A DNA stretch of 64,000 nt from Klebsiella sp. WP3-W18-ESBL-02. GTDB taxonomy: Bacteria > Pseudomonadota > Gammaproteobacteria > Enterobacterales > Enterobacteriaceae. The stretch spans positions 1,178,001 through 1,242,000 of the forward strand of contig NZ_AP021972.1 of assembly GCF_014168815.1 (NCBI RefSeq). The letters run 5' to 3'. Below are positions 24,195-33,510 of the stretch, piece after piece; position 1 is the stretch's first letter, and every line of letters starts with the position of its first letter. Under the pieces are notes generated by a model. That model had not been told where the DNA came from. It was given only the letters and a program-made list of their open reading frames with translations, and did not search any database. Made by a program: the position numbers and the translations under genes.

Positions 24195-24710
24195 ATGCCG
24201 TTGTTAGATAGCTTCACAGTCGATCATACCCGTATGGAAGCCCCAGCCGTTCGCGTTGCGAAGAAAATGAACACGCCGCACGGCGATGCGATCACCGTTT
24301 TTGATCTGCGTTTTTGTGTGCCGAACAAAGAAGTGATGCCGGAAAGAGGGATCCATACCCTGGAGCACCTGTTTGCGGGCTTTATGCGCGATCATCTGAA
24401 CGGTAACGGCGTTGAGATTATCGACATTTCTCCGATGGGCTGCCGTACCGGTTTCTACATGAGCCTGATCGGTACGCCGGACGAGCAGCGCGTTGCGGAT
24501 GCCTGGAAAGCGGCGATGGCTGACGTGCTGAAGGTGAAGGATCAAAACCAGATCCCAGAGCTGAACGTGTATCAGTGCGGTACCTACGAAATGCACTCCC
24601 TGAGCGAAGCGCAGGACATTGCCCGTCATATTATCGAACGCGACGTTCGTATCAACAGCAATGATGAACTGGCGCTGCCGAAAGAAAAACTGCAGGAACT
24701 GCACATCTAG
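24195..24710 (+). CDS. luxS: S-ribosylhomocysteine lyase LuxS
   Basis: LuxS splits S-ribosylhomocysteine into homocysteine and DPD, the precursor of autoinducer-2, closing the activated methyl cycle. The 171 residues equal the E. coli length. The metal-binding HXXEH motif is in GIHTLEHLFAGF (His54, His58), the catalytic block SPMGCRTGFYM holds Cys84, and the third ligand Cys128 is in VYQCGTYEMHS. The start at 24195 (MPLLDSFTVDH) follows ribosome site ggaggt; the frame is open upstream to 24153. Confidence 0.98.
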   Translation: MPLLDSFTVDHTRMEAPAVRVAKKMNTPHGDAITVFDLRFCVPNKEVMPERGIHTLEHLFAGFMRDHLNGNGVEIIDISPMGCRTGFYMSLIGTPDEQRVADAWKAAMADVLKVKDQNQIPELNVYQCGTYEMHSLSEAQDIARHIIERDVRINSNDELALPKEKLQELHI

Positions 24711-24734
24711 TTTCTGTTGGTATCGATAATATCG

Positions 24735-24764
24735 AGCCCCTGCGCGAGCGCAGGGGCTTTTTTA
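24735..24764 (+). terminator. Terminator after luxS
   Basis: AGCCCCTGCG-cgag-CGCAGGGGCT followed by a run of seven T is a strong intrinsic terminator. Confidence 0.95.
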
Positions 24765-25012
24765 TGCGCGAAAGCATATTCATAAATAAAATAATAAAAA
24801 TAGAAGATAGTTATTTTATGTATTTATCTGAGGCGGAAGGCGCGCGCAGAAAATAAAATCTCTCTTTAATAGTGGGATTAAGATAAATATCGATCACATA
24901 AAATGAAAAACATAATCAGTTAGCCGAAAAACATAATAGATCCTGTTCCTGAATGCGTAAAAAATAGCGCCTGTTGAAATCGGTTGCATTCGCTAAAAAT
25001 ACAGGAGTTTAT

Positions 25013-26377
25013 ATGTCTTCAGGGGATAGGATCTCTATTAAGGAAAAAATTGGCTATAGCCTGGGAGATGCCGCCAGTCATATCGTGTTTGACTCATCGG
25101 TTGCTATTCTGGCTTATTTCTACACCGATATTTATGGTTTGCCGCCGGCGGTGATGGGCACCATGTTCCTGCTGGTGCGCCTGCTGGATGCGATAACCGA
25201 TCCCATCATGGGGGCGATTGCCGATGCCACCTCGACGCGCTGGGGGCGCTTCCGCCCGTGGCTGCTGGCTATCTGCATCCCGTTTGCGGTCAGCTGCGTA
25301 CTGGTTTACTCCATCCCGTCATTCTCCGACACCGGGAAGGTGGTTTATGCGGTGGTGGCGTATATCTTTATGACGCTGATGTACACCGCCATTAATATCC
25401 CTTACTGCTCGTTGGGCGCAGCGATTACTGCCGATCCGCGTGAAAACCTGTCGCTGCAGTCGTGGCGCTTTGCGATAACGCCTATCGGCGGCGCGCTAGG
25501 GACTGCGCTGATTCTACCGCTGGCGGATTTCCTCTATCCGGGTGACCGCGCTACCGGTATTCAGGTGTCGATGGCGCTGTTCGGGGTGATAGGCTGCCTG
25601 ATGTTCATCGTCTGTTTCTTTACAACCAAAGAGCGCGTGCAGCCGGTGAAAGAGGAGAACCTGAACATCGTGCGCGACGTGAAGATTCTGTTCAAAAACG
25701 ATCAGTGGCTGATTATGTCGGTCTACAACTTCATGATGCTGGTGGCCGTGGTGCTGCGCGGCGGCGCGGTGGTGTACTACATTAATACGGTGCTGAATAA
25801 AGGCTCGGATATCATCACGCTGTTTATGCTGGGCGGTATGTTCGCATCAATGGCTGGCTCCGTTCTTGCTAAACCCTTTGGCACCCGCTTCTGCAAGGTA
25901 AAACTGTCTTTCTGGATCAACCTGCTGATTGCGGTATTCGGCGTACTATGCTTCTTTATGCCGCCGGAGTTATGGATTGTCGTGCTGTTAATTCATTTGA
26001 TTATTATGCTGATCCAGGGCGGCAACGGCGCGCTGCAGTGGTCAATGATTACTGATGCAAATAATTATGGTGAATGGAAAACGCAGCGACGAATTACAGG
26101 TATGAATGTGGCAGCCAATATATTTGTGATTAAGCTGGGCGTCGCCGTTGGCGGAGCGGTATTAGGTTGGGTACTGGCTTATTTCCATTATGAATCTAAC
26201 GTTGCCGTACAGTCGGCGTCGGCGGCGCAAGGTGTCATGCTGCTATTTACGCTGGTGCCGGCTCTCTTTTATGTCCTCACGGCATTTTCCATTAAATTCT
26301 ATGGGCTCAATGAAAGCCGAATGAACCATATTGTGGACGACCTTAAACAAGGGGCATTCGCGAACTCATCGCATTAA
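25013..26377 (+). CDS. Sugar:cation symporter of the GPH family (MelB/UidB/YicJ-like)
   Basis: A 454-residue, 12-helix inner-membrane transporter of the glycoside-pentoside-hexuronide:cation symporter family. Typical blocks are present: EKIGYSLGDAASHIVFD near the start, the cation-site region RLLDAITDPIMGAIAD, and RWGRFRPWLL in the first cytoplasmic loop. The substrate cannot be told; no glycosidase or regulator is beside it. The start at 25013 follows ribosome site aggag; the frame is open to 24974. The 248 bases upstream are AT-rich with a half CRP-like site (atcgatcacat), so catabolite control is possible. It occupies a place between luxS and emrB where K-12 has other genes. Confidence 0.88.
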   Translation: MSSGDRISIKEKIGYSLGDAASHIVFDSSVAILAYFYTDIYGLPPAVMGTMFLLVRLLDAITDPIMGAIADATSTRWGRFRPWLLAICIPFAVSCVLVYSIPSFSDTGKVVYAVVAYIFMTLMYTAINIPYCSLGAAITADPRENLSLQSWRFAITPIGGALGTALILPLADFLYPGDRATGIQVSMALFGVIGCLMFIVCFFTTKERVQPVKEENLNIVRDVKILFKNDQWLIMSVYNFMMLVAVVLRGGAVVYYINTVLNKGSDIITLFMLGGMFASMAGSVLAKPFGTRFCKVKLSFWINLLIAVFGVLCFFMPPELWIVVLLIHLIIMLIQGGNGALQWSMITDANNYGEWKTQRRITGMNVAANIFVIKLGVAVGGAVLGWVLAYFHYESNVAVQSASAAQGVMLLFTLVPALFYVLTAFSIKFYGLNESRMNHIVDDLKQGAFANSSH

Positions 26378-26403
26378 TCTTCCGTCGCCTGACGCGACAG
26401 GGC

Positions 26404-26437
26404 AAAAAAAAGCCAGCTCAACCGAGCTGGCTTTTTA
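26404..26437. terminator. Bidirectional terminator between the GPH transporter and emrB
   Basis: AGCCAGCTC-aacc-GAGCTGGCT with A-run on the left and T-run on the right can stop transcription from both convergent genes. Confidence 0.93.
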
Positions 26438-26438
26438 A

Positions 26439-27977
26439 CTAGTGAGCGCCTCCGCCCCCGCCCCCGGCGCCAAACGGCGGCCTGGCAAACCACACCAGCC
26501 CCAGGAGCACGAGGAAGATCCCCGCTGAAATCCAGAAGATTTCGTTGGCCGAAACAATCAGCCCCTGGTTGGTGATCTGCTGGGCTATCCAGCCGGAAGC
26601 CTGCTGCTGCGTCATCCCCATACCCTGTAGCTGATCGTACATCTGCTGGGCGTTAGGGTTAAACGGCGTTACCGACTCCGTTAGCTGCGCATGGTGCATG
26701 GCTTCGCGGTTGGTCCAAAGCGTTGTGGTAATTGACGTCCCGATGGAGCCCGCCAGCGTACGCGTGAAGTTCGACAGGCTCGAGGCGGCCGCCAGACGCT
26801 CGGGCGGTAGCCCGGAAAGCGTGATGGTGGTCAGCGGCATGAAGAAGCATGCCACGGCAAAGCCCTGAATAAACTGCGGCCACGCCGACGCACCGAAGTC
26901 CATTCCCGGTTCGAAGGTGTAGGCGCGCCAGTAGAAGCACACGGCGTACATAATAAAACTGAAGGTCACCAGACGGCGCATATCCAGCTTATGGGCAAAG
27001 CGGCCGATAATCGGCGACAGAATCACGGGGATCACCCCGACCGGTGCCGATGCCAGACCGGCCCAGGTCGCGGTATAGCCGTAGACCTCCTGCAATAGCT
27101 GCGGCAGTAAAACGATCGCGCCGAAGTAGAGCATATAGGCCAGGCTGATACACAAGCAGCCGATGGTGAAGTTTCGCGACTTAAACAACGACAAATCGAC
27201 AATCGGGTTATCGTCGGTCAGCTCCCAGACAATCAGGAAGCTCAGCGATATCACCGCGACGATGGTCAGAACGATGATCTCGGTCGAGTTAAACCAGTCG
27301 AGTTCTTTACCCTGGTCAAGCATCACCTGCAGACTACCGATCCCGAGCACCAGCAGCGCCAGGCCCACGCCGTCGATACGGCGCTGTTCGGTTCGCGTTT
27401 CGCGCCCGCGTAGGGTCTGGAGGCTTAATAGCACGACCACCGCGCCGATGGGCACGTTGATAAAGAAGATCCAGCCCCAGTGATAGTTATCGCTGATGTA
27501 GCCGCCGAGAATTGGCCCGCAGATAGGCGCAACGATGACCGTCATCGACCACAGCGCCAGCGCAATAGAGCGCTTGGCTGGCGGATAGTTACTCAGCAGC
27601 AGACTCTGCGACAGTGGGATCAACGGCCCGGCAACAATCCCCTGAATAACGCGGAAGAAGATCAGCATGCTAAGGCTGTTGGACATCCCGCACGCCCATG
27701 ACGCAATGACAAAGGCGACGGTTGACCACAGGAACAGCTTCACCTCACCGACGCGCTTTGCCAGCCAGCCGGTAATCGGAATGGAAATGGCGTTAGCGAC
27801 CCCAAACGAGGTGATGACCCACGTCCCCTGGCTCAGCGATGAGCCAAGGTTCCCGGCAATGGTGGGGATGGCCACGTTAGCGATGGTGGAGTCCAGCACC
27901 TGCATGAAGGTAGCCAGCGACAGCGCAATGGTCATAATGACCAGCTGCGCGCCTTCCAGCGGTTTTTGCTGTTGCAT
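26439..27977 (-). CDS. emrB: Multidrug efflux MFS transporter EmrB
   Basis: EmrB is the 14-helix inner-membrane proton antiporter of the EmrAB-TolC pump, which exports uncouplers such as CCCP, nalidixic acid and other hydrophobic agents. The 512 residues from MQQQKPLEGAQLVIM match the E. coli length; DHA2 motif C (GPILGGYISDNYHWGWIFFINVPIG) and motif A region (GWLAKRVGEVKLF) are present, as is the glycine-rich C-terminal tail GAGGGGGGAH. The frame is open three codons upstream (to 27986). It starts 16 bases after emrA in one operon. Confidence 0.97.
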   Translation of the reverse strand: MQQQKPLEGAQLVIMTIALSLATFMQVLDSTIANVAIPTIAGNLGSSLSQGTWVITSFGVANAISIPITGWLAKRVGEVKLFLWSTVAFVIASWACGMSNSLSMLIFFRVIQGIVAGPLIPLSQSLLLSNYPPAKRSIALALWSMTVIVAPICGPILGGYISDNYHWGWIFFINVPIGAVVVLLSLQTLRGRETRTEQRRIDGVGLALLVLGIGSLQVMLDQGKELDWFNSTEIIVLTIVAVISLSFLIVWELTDDNPIVDLSLFKSRNFTIGCLCISLAYMLYFGAIVLLPQLLQEVYGYTATWAGLASAPVGVIPVILSPIIGRFAHKLDMRRLVTFSFIMYAVCFYWRAYTFEPGMDFGASAWPQFIQGFAVACFFMPLTTITLSGLPPERLAAASSLSNFTRTLAGSIGTSITTTLWTNREAMHHAQLTESVTPFNPNAQQMYDQLQGMGMTQQQASGWIAQQITNQGLIVSANEIFWISAGIFLVLLGLVWFARPPFGAGGGGGGAH

Positions 27978-27993
27978 TACGCGCACCCCAGCA

Positions 27994-29166
27994 TTAGTTG
28001 GCGTTGGCCTGAACGATATCGTTAATCAGCTTGTTAACCGGATCGAGGCTGATTTCACGCGCGTTGCTCTCGTATGCCGGGCTGTTACGAATCTGGTTGG
28101 CCAGAATTTGTCCGTCGCGGTTGGACGTGTCTACTTTCACCAGCGTAGACAGGCCGATACGCAGCGGGTGTTTCGCCAGCTGGTCGGCATCCAGTTCGAT
28201 ACGTACCGGCAGACGCTGCACGACCTTGATCCAGTTACCGGTGGCGTTCTGCGCCGGCAGCAGGGAGAAGGCGCTACCGGTACCCATATCGAGGCCGACA
28301 ACTTTCCCGGTGTACTTCACGTCATCGCCGTAGATGTCGCTGATCACGGTGACCGGCTGACCAATACGCATATGGGCCAGCTGGGTCTCTTTAAAGTTCG
28401 CGTCGACCCACAGGTTATTGGCCGGCACCACCGCCATCAGCGGCGTGGTTGGGCTAATCTGTGCGCCAGGCTGAACGGAGCGACGAGAGACGTAGCCGCT
28501 CATCGGGCTGACGATTTTGGTACGCTGCAGGGCAAGCCATGCATTACGGACTTCCGTCGCCGCCTGACGCACGGTCGGCTGCTCTTCCAGTTTCGTTCCC
28601 AGGATCATCGCCTGGTTAGCGTTGTACTGCTGGATAGCGACGTCGAGAGCCGCCTGCGCGCTGGTGACCGCATCTTTCGCGTGCTGCAGCTCTTCGCGGC
28701 CGATCAGGTTGGCGTTACCCAGTGGGATACGACGGTTGAGGTCGGTCTGCGCCTGCGCCAGCGTCGTTTTACGGATATCGATATTGGCCTGCAGCTGTTT
28801 GTTGTTGATCATCAACTGGCGCATCTGACGCACGCTGGAAGCCAGCGCCGTCTGCGCTTTTTCAAACGCCTGCTGAGCATCGGTCTGATCGAGCGTGACC
28901 AGAACATCACCCTGCTGGATATAGTCGGTGTTGTCGGCCCAGACTTTCGTCACGCTGCCGGACACCTGCGACATGATTTGAACCTGGTTCCCTGCCACGT
29001 ATGCGTCATCGGTTTCTTCGAAGTGACGCAGTACCAAAAACCAGTAGGCCCCGTAGGCCACGGCAATAATAACAAAGAGCAAGGTCAACAAGACGAGGGC
29101 GCGTTTGCGTTTGCCTTTCTTGTTGGCGGGTTGCTGCGGGGTTTGAGTCTCCGCATTTGCGCTCAT
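27994..29166 (-). CDS. emrA: Membrane fusion protein EmrA
   Basis: EmrA links EmrB to TolC across the periplasm. The 390 residues from MSANAETQTPQQP consist of a short basic cytoplasmic N-terminus, one transmembrane helix (ALVLLTLLFVIIAVAYGAYWFLV), a lipoyl half-motif (DDAYVAGNQVQIMSQVSGSV), a long alpha-helical hairpin rich in Gln and Ala, the second half-motif (RTKIVSPMSGYVSRRSVQPGAQI) and a beta-barrel domain. Same length as in E. coli; the frame is open four codons upstream. Confidence 0.97.
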   Translation of the reverse strand: MSANAETQTPQQPANKKGKRKRALVLLTLLFVIIAVAYGAYWFLVLRHFEETDDAYVAGNQVQIMSQVSGSVTKVWADNTDYIQQGDVLVTLDQTDAQQAFEKAQTALASSVRQMRQLMINNKQLQANIDIRKTTLAQAQTDLNRRIPLGNANLIGREELQHAKDAVTSAQAALDVAIQQYNANQAMILGTKLEEQPTVRQAATEVRNAWLALQRTKIVSPMSGYVSRRSVQPGAQISPTTPLMAVVPANNLWVDANFKETQLAHMRIGQPVTVISDIYGDDVKYTGKVVGLDMGTGSAFSLLPAQNATGNWIKVVQRLPVRIELDADQLAKHPLRIGLSTLVKVDTSNRDGQILANQIRNSPAYESNAREISLDPVNKLINDIVQANAN

Positions 29167-29276
29167 GTGATTCTCCACATTCTTATTATTAATATCGGCG
29201 ACGCCGACCTGTTTACCAGAAAGGCCAGCAGGGGTTATCTGCTGGCCTGTTTGTTTTCATTGTTATCGCGGTAGTA

Positions 29277-29807
29277 TCAGCGCAGGGCGTCAAGTACTGA
29301 GCCGTCCTCTTCCATCTGATCCAGACGAGTAAGAAGTTTGCGGGTGATATGTTCGAGCTGATCTTTCTCGGCCGGGCTAAGCGACGACCAGAGCTGATGC
29401 AGGCAGTGATGCTGCGGTGGCAGAACTTCGTTCAGGAACTCACGACCTTTGTCGGTCAGCTGCAGATGCAGGCAGCGACGATCGTTGTCACTTTCACGAC
29501 GTTCAATCCAGCCGCGCTTTTCCAGCTCATCGGCGATGCGGGTCGCGTTAGTACGCGATGACCCCAGCGCACAGCTGAGCTCGGAAGGCTGAATACTGTG
29601 GTTTTCTTGAGACTCCAGCGTGATTAGCGCCATAAACAACGTCTCGTTAATCCCTTGAGCTTTCAGCATTTTATTGCGGTTATCCAGCAGCTTACCCTGC
29701 ATGTGCATGCAAAGGCGTGTCAGAAGAATTTCCTGGAAAGGAAACTCTTCGCAGCGGCTGGCGCGAAATTTCAGCATTTGTTCAATGGGCGTAAACGAAC
29801 TATCCAT
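29277..29807 (-). CDS. emrR: MarR-family repressor EmrR (MprA)
   Basis: EmrR represses the emrRAB operon and is released by the pump's substrates. The 176 residues equal the E. coli length, with the winged helix IQPSELSCALGSSRTNATRIADELEKRGWIERRESDNDRRCLHLQLTDKG in the middle. It is the first gene of the operon, 110 bases before emrA; its operator should lie in the ~130 bases upstream. The E. coli neighbours ygaH and ygaZ are missing on the far side. Confidence 0.97.
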   Translation of the reverse strand: MDSSFTPIEQMLKFRASRCEEFPFQEILLTRLCMHMQGKLLDNRNKMLKAQGINETLFMALITLESQENHSIQPSELSCALGSSRTNATRIADELEKRGWIERRESDNDRRCLHLQLTDKGREFLNEVLPPQHHCLHQLWSSLSPAEKDQLEHITRKLLTRLDQMEEDGSVLDALR

Positions 29808-29942
29808 CTGGGCATTACCTCATTAGTTACAGTCGATATAGTAACGATGGTGACAAATAAAGTAAATGAATTAATGCCCGTAATTTATGTGATTTACCTA
29901 TGACATAGAGATGCTGTATACGTAACGCTCATCGCATTTGTG

Positions 29943-31124
29943 TTATTCGGCTTCCTGACGGTGATAGCCCCACCACCAGACCAGCAGGTTAGCGAGAGAG
30001 ATTGCTGCACCCGCCGCACATACGCCGGCCCAGCCTGCGTGCTGCCAGGCCGCAGCGGAAAGCAGCGACCCGGCCGCGCCGCCGATAAAGTAGCTGGTCA
30101 TGTAGCCCGCGGTCAGACGGTTACGGGCATCGGGCTGCACGCGATAGATGACCGTCTGGTTAGTGATATGCACGCCTTGTACCATCAGGTCGAGCACCAG
30201 AATACCGACGATCAGCGCGATAGCGGAGGTGTGACCGTACCAGATAGCCACCCAGGAAAGCAGCAGTAGCAACAGGCCCCAGGTGGTGGTCAGGTGCGCT
30301 TTGCCCTTATCCGCCAGCCCGCCGACCGGACGTGCGCCCAGCGCGCCAGCCGCGCCCGCCAGCCCGAACAGCCCGATAGCCCCTTCCGAGTAGTTGAACG
30401 GCGCGCCGGAGAGCAGGAACGCCATCGAGGTCCAGAGAATGCTGAAGTTGGCAAAGGTCAGACAGCCGAGGATAGCACGGGTGCGCAGCAGCTTATCGCG
30501 GGCAAAAAGGCTGAAGATAGAGCCCAGCAGCTGCGGGTAATTGAGATGCGTCTCCTGCTTGAGTTTCGGCAGGCCGCGCCACAGGGCAAAGGCCAGCAGC
30601 ACCATCAGCACGGCGGCAACCCAGTAGACGGTACGCCAGCCGCCCAGATTCGCCAGCAGGCCAGCAACGGTTCGCGCCAGCAAAATGCCGAGCAGCAGCC
30701 CGCTCATCACCGTGCCGACGACCTTACCGCGCTTTTCCGGCGAAGCAAGGGTTGCCGCCATAGGCACCAGCAGCTGGGCAACGACGGAGAATAGCCCGGT
30801 AAGTGCGGTGCCAAGGATCATCATGGCCGGAGTGCTGCTGCTTGCGGTAATGAGCATTCCACCCGCCGCAAGCAGCGTCATGGTCACGATAAGCGAGCGA
30901 CGTTCAAACATATCGCCCAGCGGCACCAGGAACAGCAGCCCGGCGGCATAGCCAAGCTGTGCGGCGGTAACGATGAACCCGGCCTGTCCTGCGCTAAGCG
31001 AAAAGTGGCGGGCAATGGTCTCCAGCAGCGGCTGCGCGTAGTAGTTGCTGGCAACGGCCAGGCCGGTGGCGACGGACATTAAGGCAATTAAGGCTGGGCT
31101 AAGCCCGTGGGCAGGTTTAGTCAT
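29943..31124 (-). CDS. ygaY: MFS transporter (YgaY-type)
   Basis: A 393-residue, 12-helix major facilitator related to sugar-efflux/YnfM-like exporters: TGLAVASNYYAQPLLETIARHFSLS at the start, motif A-like GDMFERRSLIV, and GGWRTVYWVAAVLM. It lies between emrR and proX, the place of ygaY, which is a broken gene in E. coli K-12; here it is full length. The start at 31124 (MTKPAHGLSPAL) is taken over a longer frame to 31166 because the extra residues are unlike the family. Substrate unknown. Confidence 0.85.
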   Translation of the reverse strand: MTKPAHGLSPALIALMSVATGLAVASNYYAQPLLETIARHFSLSAGQAGFIVTAAQLGYAAGLLFLVPLGDMFERRSLIVTMTLLAAGGMLITASSSTPAMMILGTALTGLFSVVAQLLVPMAATLASPEKRGKVVGTVMSGLLLGILLARTVAGLLANLGGWRTVYWVAAVLMVLLAFALWRGLPKLKQETHLNYPQLLGSIFSLFARDKLLRTRAILGCLTFANFSILWTSMAFLLSGAPFNYSEGAIGLFGLAGAAGALGARPVGGLADKGKAHLTTTWGLLLLLLSWVAIWYGHTSAIALIVGILVLDLMVQGVHITNQTVIYRVQPDARNRLTAGYMTSYFIGGAAGSLLSAAAWQHAGWAGVCAAGAAISLANLLVWWWGYHRQEAE

Positions 31125-31234
31125 AATGGCTGAAATGATTAAGAAAGAGAGAGTGATAATAACCAAAGGCGGGAAGGGCGGGGAAAATGTCGCGTAGCGG
31201 AATGTGCTTTTTGGCTACGGGGCCCTATCTTTCC

Positions 31235-31394
31235 GTAGGCCGGGTAAGCAAAGTGTCTGTAGGCCAGATAAGGCAAAGCCGCCATCCGGCAGTCGGAGGC
31301 GGCTCAGGTACATTCTCGGCATCGCCACACTCGGATGCTGCTTTATGCCGCCCCGAGTGGGCATGCCTGATGGCACGAGGCTGTTCAGGCCTAC
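31235..31394. repeat. REP/BIME-type repeat cluster between ygaY and proX
   Basis: Several REP-like units are packed here: gtaggccgggtaagc (31235), gtaggccagataagg...gccatccggc (31259-31290) and gcctgatggcacgagg...ttcaggcctac (31365-31394), the last overlapping the proX stop. Such clusters bind DNA gyrase or IHF or stabilise mRNA ends; here it follows proX. The 5' part could hold the ygaY promoter. Confidence 0.75.
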
Positions 31395-32386
31395 TTCTGC
31401 GCGGCCAGCGCCTCTTTTACCCAGCCGTCAAATACCTGCTGGTGAGCCTGAATCCAGCCATCAACCTGGCCCTGAACGTCGGCTTCTGAAGCCTTGCCGT
31501 CATGCATCATCGCGTTCTGTGCGTTAATGTCGGACAGCGGCAGCTTCATAATGGCAAACAGCTTCGCCGCCGCCGGGTTTTTCTCGGCCCAGGCCTTATT
31601 GGCGACGATATGCATAGTGCTTACCGGGAAGCCGTAGTTCGCGCCGTTAGCCAGCTTGGTGTCGATATTTTTCTGTACGCCCGGCAGGGAGGAGAACGGC
31701 ACCTGCAGCCAGACCACGTCTTTCCCCGGTTTCAGCACGTCGCTCACCCAATACGGTGTCCAGGTATAGTAGATAATCGGCTTGCCTTCTTTAAAGCGGG
31801 TGATGGTATCGGCCATCATTGCCGCATAGTTGCCCTGATTATGCTCGACCGTTTTGGTCAGATCATAGGCATCCAGCTGATGATTAATCACCGCCTCACA
31901 GCCCCAGCCTGGGTTACAGCCGGTCAGATCGGCCTTACCGTTGCCGTTGGTATCGAACAGTTTGGCAATCTTCGGATCTTTAAGCTGCTCGATATTGGTA
32001 ATGTGGTACTGGTCGGCGGTTTTCTTATCGATCAGATACCCCTGCGCCGCGCCGCCAACCAGCGTCCCTTCGCGGTAAAATTTCTTGTCACCGCCAGCCG
32101 CTGCATACATATCGTCATGCAGCGGTATCCAGTTGACGGCGGTAAAGGTCGCGTCGCCGGCGGCGATAGAGGTGTAGCCGACGTTGTAATCGACTTCGTT
32201 GGGTTTACTGACGGTGTAACCGAGCTTTTCCAGCGCGCGGCTGACCAGCAGCGTCTGGAACGTTTCTTCGGACAGGGTGCTCTGTACCGGCTGTACGGTC
32301 ATGCCTTTCCCCGGCAGGTCGGCGGCAAAGGCGCTGGTGGAAACCAGCGTGGCAAACGCTGTCGCAAAAACAAATGAGTGTCGCAT
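31391..32386 (-). CDS. proX: Glycine betaine/proline-betaine binding protein ProX
   Basis: ProX is the periplasmic receptor of the ProU osmoprotectant importer. From MRHSFVFATAF it has 331 residues; the signal peptide is cleaved at SAFA-ADLPGKG. The family tryptophan cage for betaine is supported by Trp residues in VNWIPLHDD, YYTWTPYWVSDVL and PGWGCEA. The frame is open 19 codons upstream inside the intergenic gap. Third gene of proVWX, 62 bases after proW. Confidence 0.97.
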   Translation of the reverse strand: MRHSFVFATAFATLVSTSAFAADLPGKGMTVQPVQSTLSEETFQTLLVSRALEKLGYTVSKPNEVDYNVGYTSIAAGDATFTAVNWIPLHDDMYAAAGGDKKFYREGTLVGGAAQGYLIDKKTADQYHITNIEQLKDPKIAKLFDTNGNGKADLTGCNPGWGCEAVINHQLDAYDLTKTVEHNQGNYAAMMADTITRFKEGKPIIYYTWTPYWVSDVLKPGKDVVWLQVPFSSLPGVQKNIDTKLANGANYGFPVSTMHIVANKAWAEKNPAAAKLFAIMKLPLSDINAQNAMMHDGKASEADVQGQVDGWIQAHQQVFDGWVKEALAAQK

Positions 32387-32448
32387 CGTTGTTCCTTTAA
32401 TAGTGATAGTCGTGGAGCGTTGGCCCGCAGCGCAGGCCAACACGATGG

Positions 32449-33510
32449 TTACTTAGTGAAAGGGCGGAGCAGCAGACCCAGCGGGCCGGTGCTGTACCAG
32501 CGGCGATTGCCACGGCTGCGGGAGTCGCGGCCAACGGCCTGGGTCAGGCGGTCGAGAATGATGGCGAGGATAACGATCCCCACGCCGCCAACCGTTGCCA
32601 GCCCCATATCCAGACGGCCAATACCGCGCAGGACCATCTGGCCGAGACCGCCGACGGCGATCATGGAGGCGATCACGACCATTGACAGGGCCAGCATCAG
32701 CGTCTGGTTGACCCCCGCCATAATGGTCGGCATTGCCAGCGGCAGCTGCACTTTAAACAGCATCTGACGTGGGCTAGCGCCGAAGGATCGCGATGCCTCG
32801 ATAAGATCTGCAGGCACCTGGTTAATTCCAAGAATGGTCAGGCGCACAATGGGCGGCAGGGCGAAGATAATCGTCACGACGACGCCCGGGACGTTACCAA
32901 TACCGAACAGCATGACAATCGGCACCAGGTACACGAACGCGGGAGTCGTCTGCATGGCATCAAGCAGCGGACGAATAATCTTCGCCGCCCGCGGGCTTCG
33001 CGCCAGCCAGATACCGAGCGGCAGGCCGATTAACACACAGAACAGCAGCGCAGTGAGTACCAGTGCCAGCGTCACCATGGCCTGTGACCAGGCGCCAATC
33101 GCACCGATGGCAATCAGCGAGATAAAGGTCGCTACGCCCATGCCGAGGCTGGAGATCTGCCAGGCGATGAGGGCGAAAATCACAATCGCCACCGGTGCGG
33201 GCATTCCCAGCAGCAGCTGCTGGAAGGCGCTCAGAATATAGTCGACGGGAACGCGAATCCCCTGGAACAGCGGGCGGAAGTGCGTGACCACCCAGTCAAT
33301 GCCGTGAGTCACCCAGCTATCGAGTGGAATCAGCGTCTTATGGAACGGATCCATAATATTAAAATGCTCAGCCTGCGGAGCGGGCGCGCTGTGCAGCCAG
33401 TCTGCGCTACCGCCGGACGGCGTCGATGCCGGAGAGCCCCAGGCGTCGGCAGAATTTGCCGCGCTGTCTGCGGCCGGTGTGGTATCCCACGGGTTAGATT
33501 GATCAGCCAT
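32449..33510 (-). CDS. proW: Glycine betaine ABC transporter permease ProW
   Basis: ProW is the inner-membrane channel subunit of ProU. The 353 residues have a long hydrophilic N-terminal tail (about 60 residues rich in Ser, Ala and Pro), typical of ProW, then several transmembrane helices with the ABC-coupling EAA loop EASRSFGASPRQMLFKVQLP. It overlaps the end of proV by eight bases, showing translational coupling. Confidence 0.97.
   Translation of the reverse strand: MADQSNPWDTTPAADSAANSADAWGSPASTPSGGSADWLHSAPAPQAEHFNIMDPFHKTLIPLDSWVTHGIDWVVTHFRPLFQGIRVPVDYILSAFQQLLLGMPAPVAIVIFALIAWQISSLGMGVATFISLIAIGAIGAWSQAMVTLALVLTALLFCVLIGLPLGIWLARSPRAAKIIRPLLDAMQTTPAFVYLVPIVMLFGIGNVPGVVVTIIFALPPIVRLTILGINQVPADLIEASRSFGASPRQMLFKVQLPLAMPTIMAGVNQTLMLALSMVVIASMIAVGGLGQMVLRGIGRLDMGLATVGGVGIVILAIILDRLTQAVGRDSRSRGNRRWYSTGPLGLLLRPFTK

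Noticed and set aside
27667..29274. 535-residue open frame on the plus strand
   Set aside because: Antisense to emrB and emrA; codon-pattern shadow with no domain or ribosome site.
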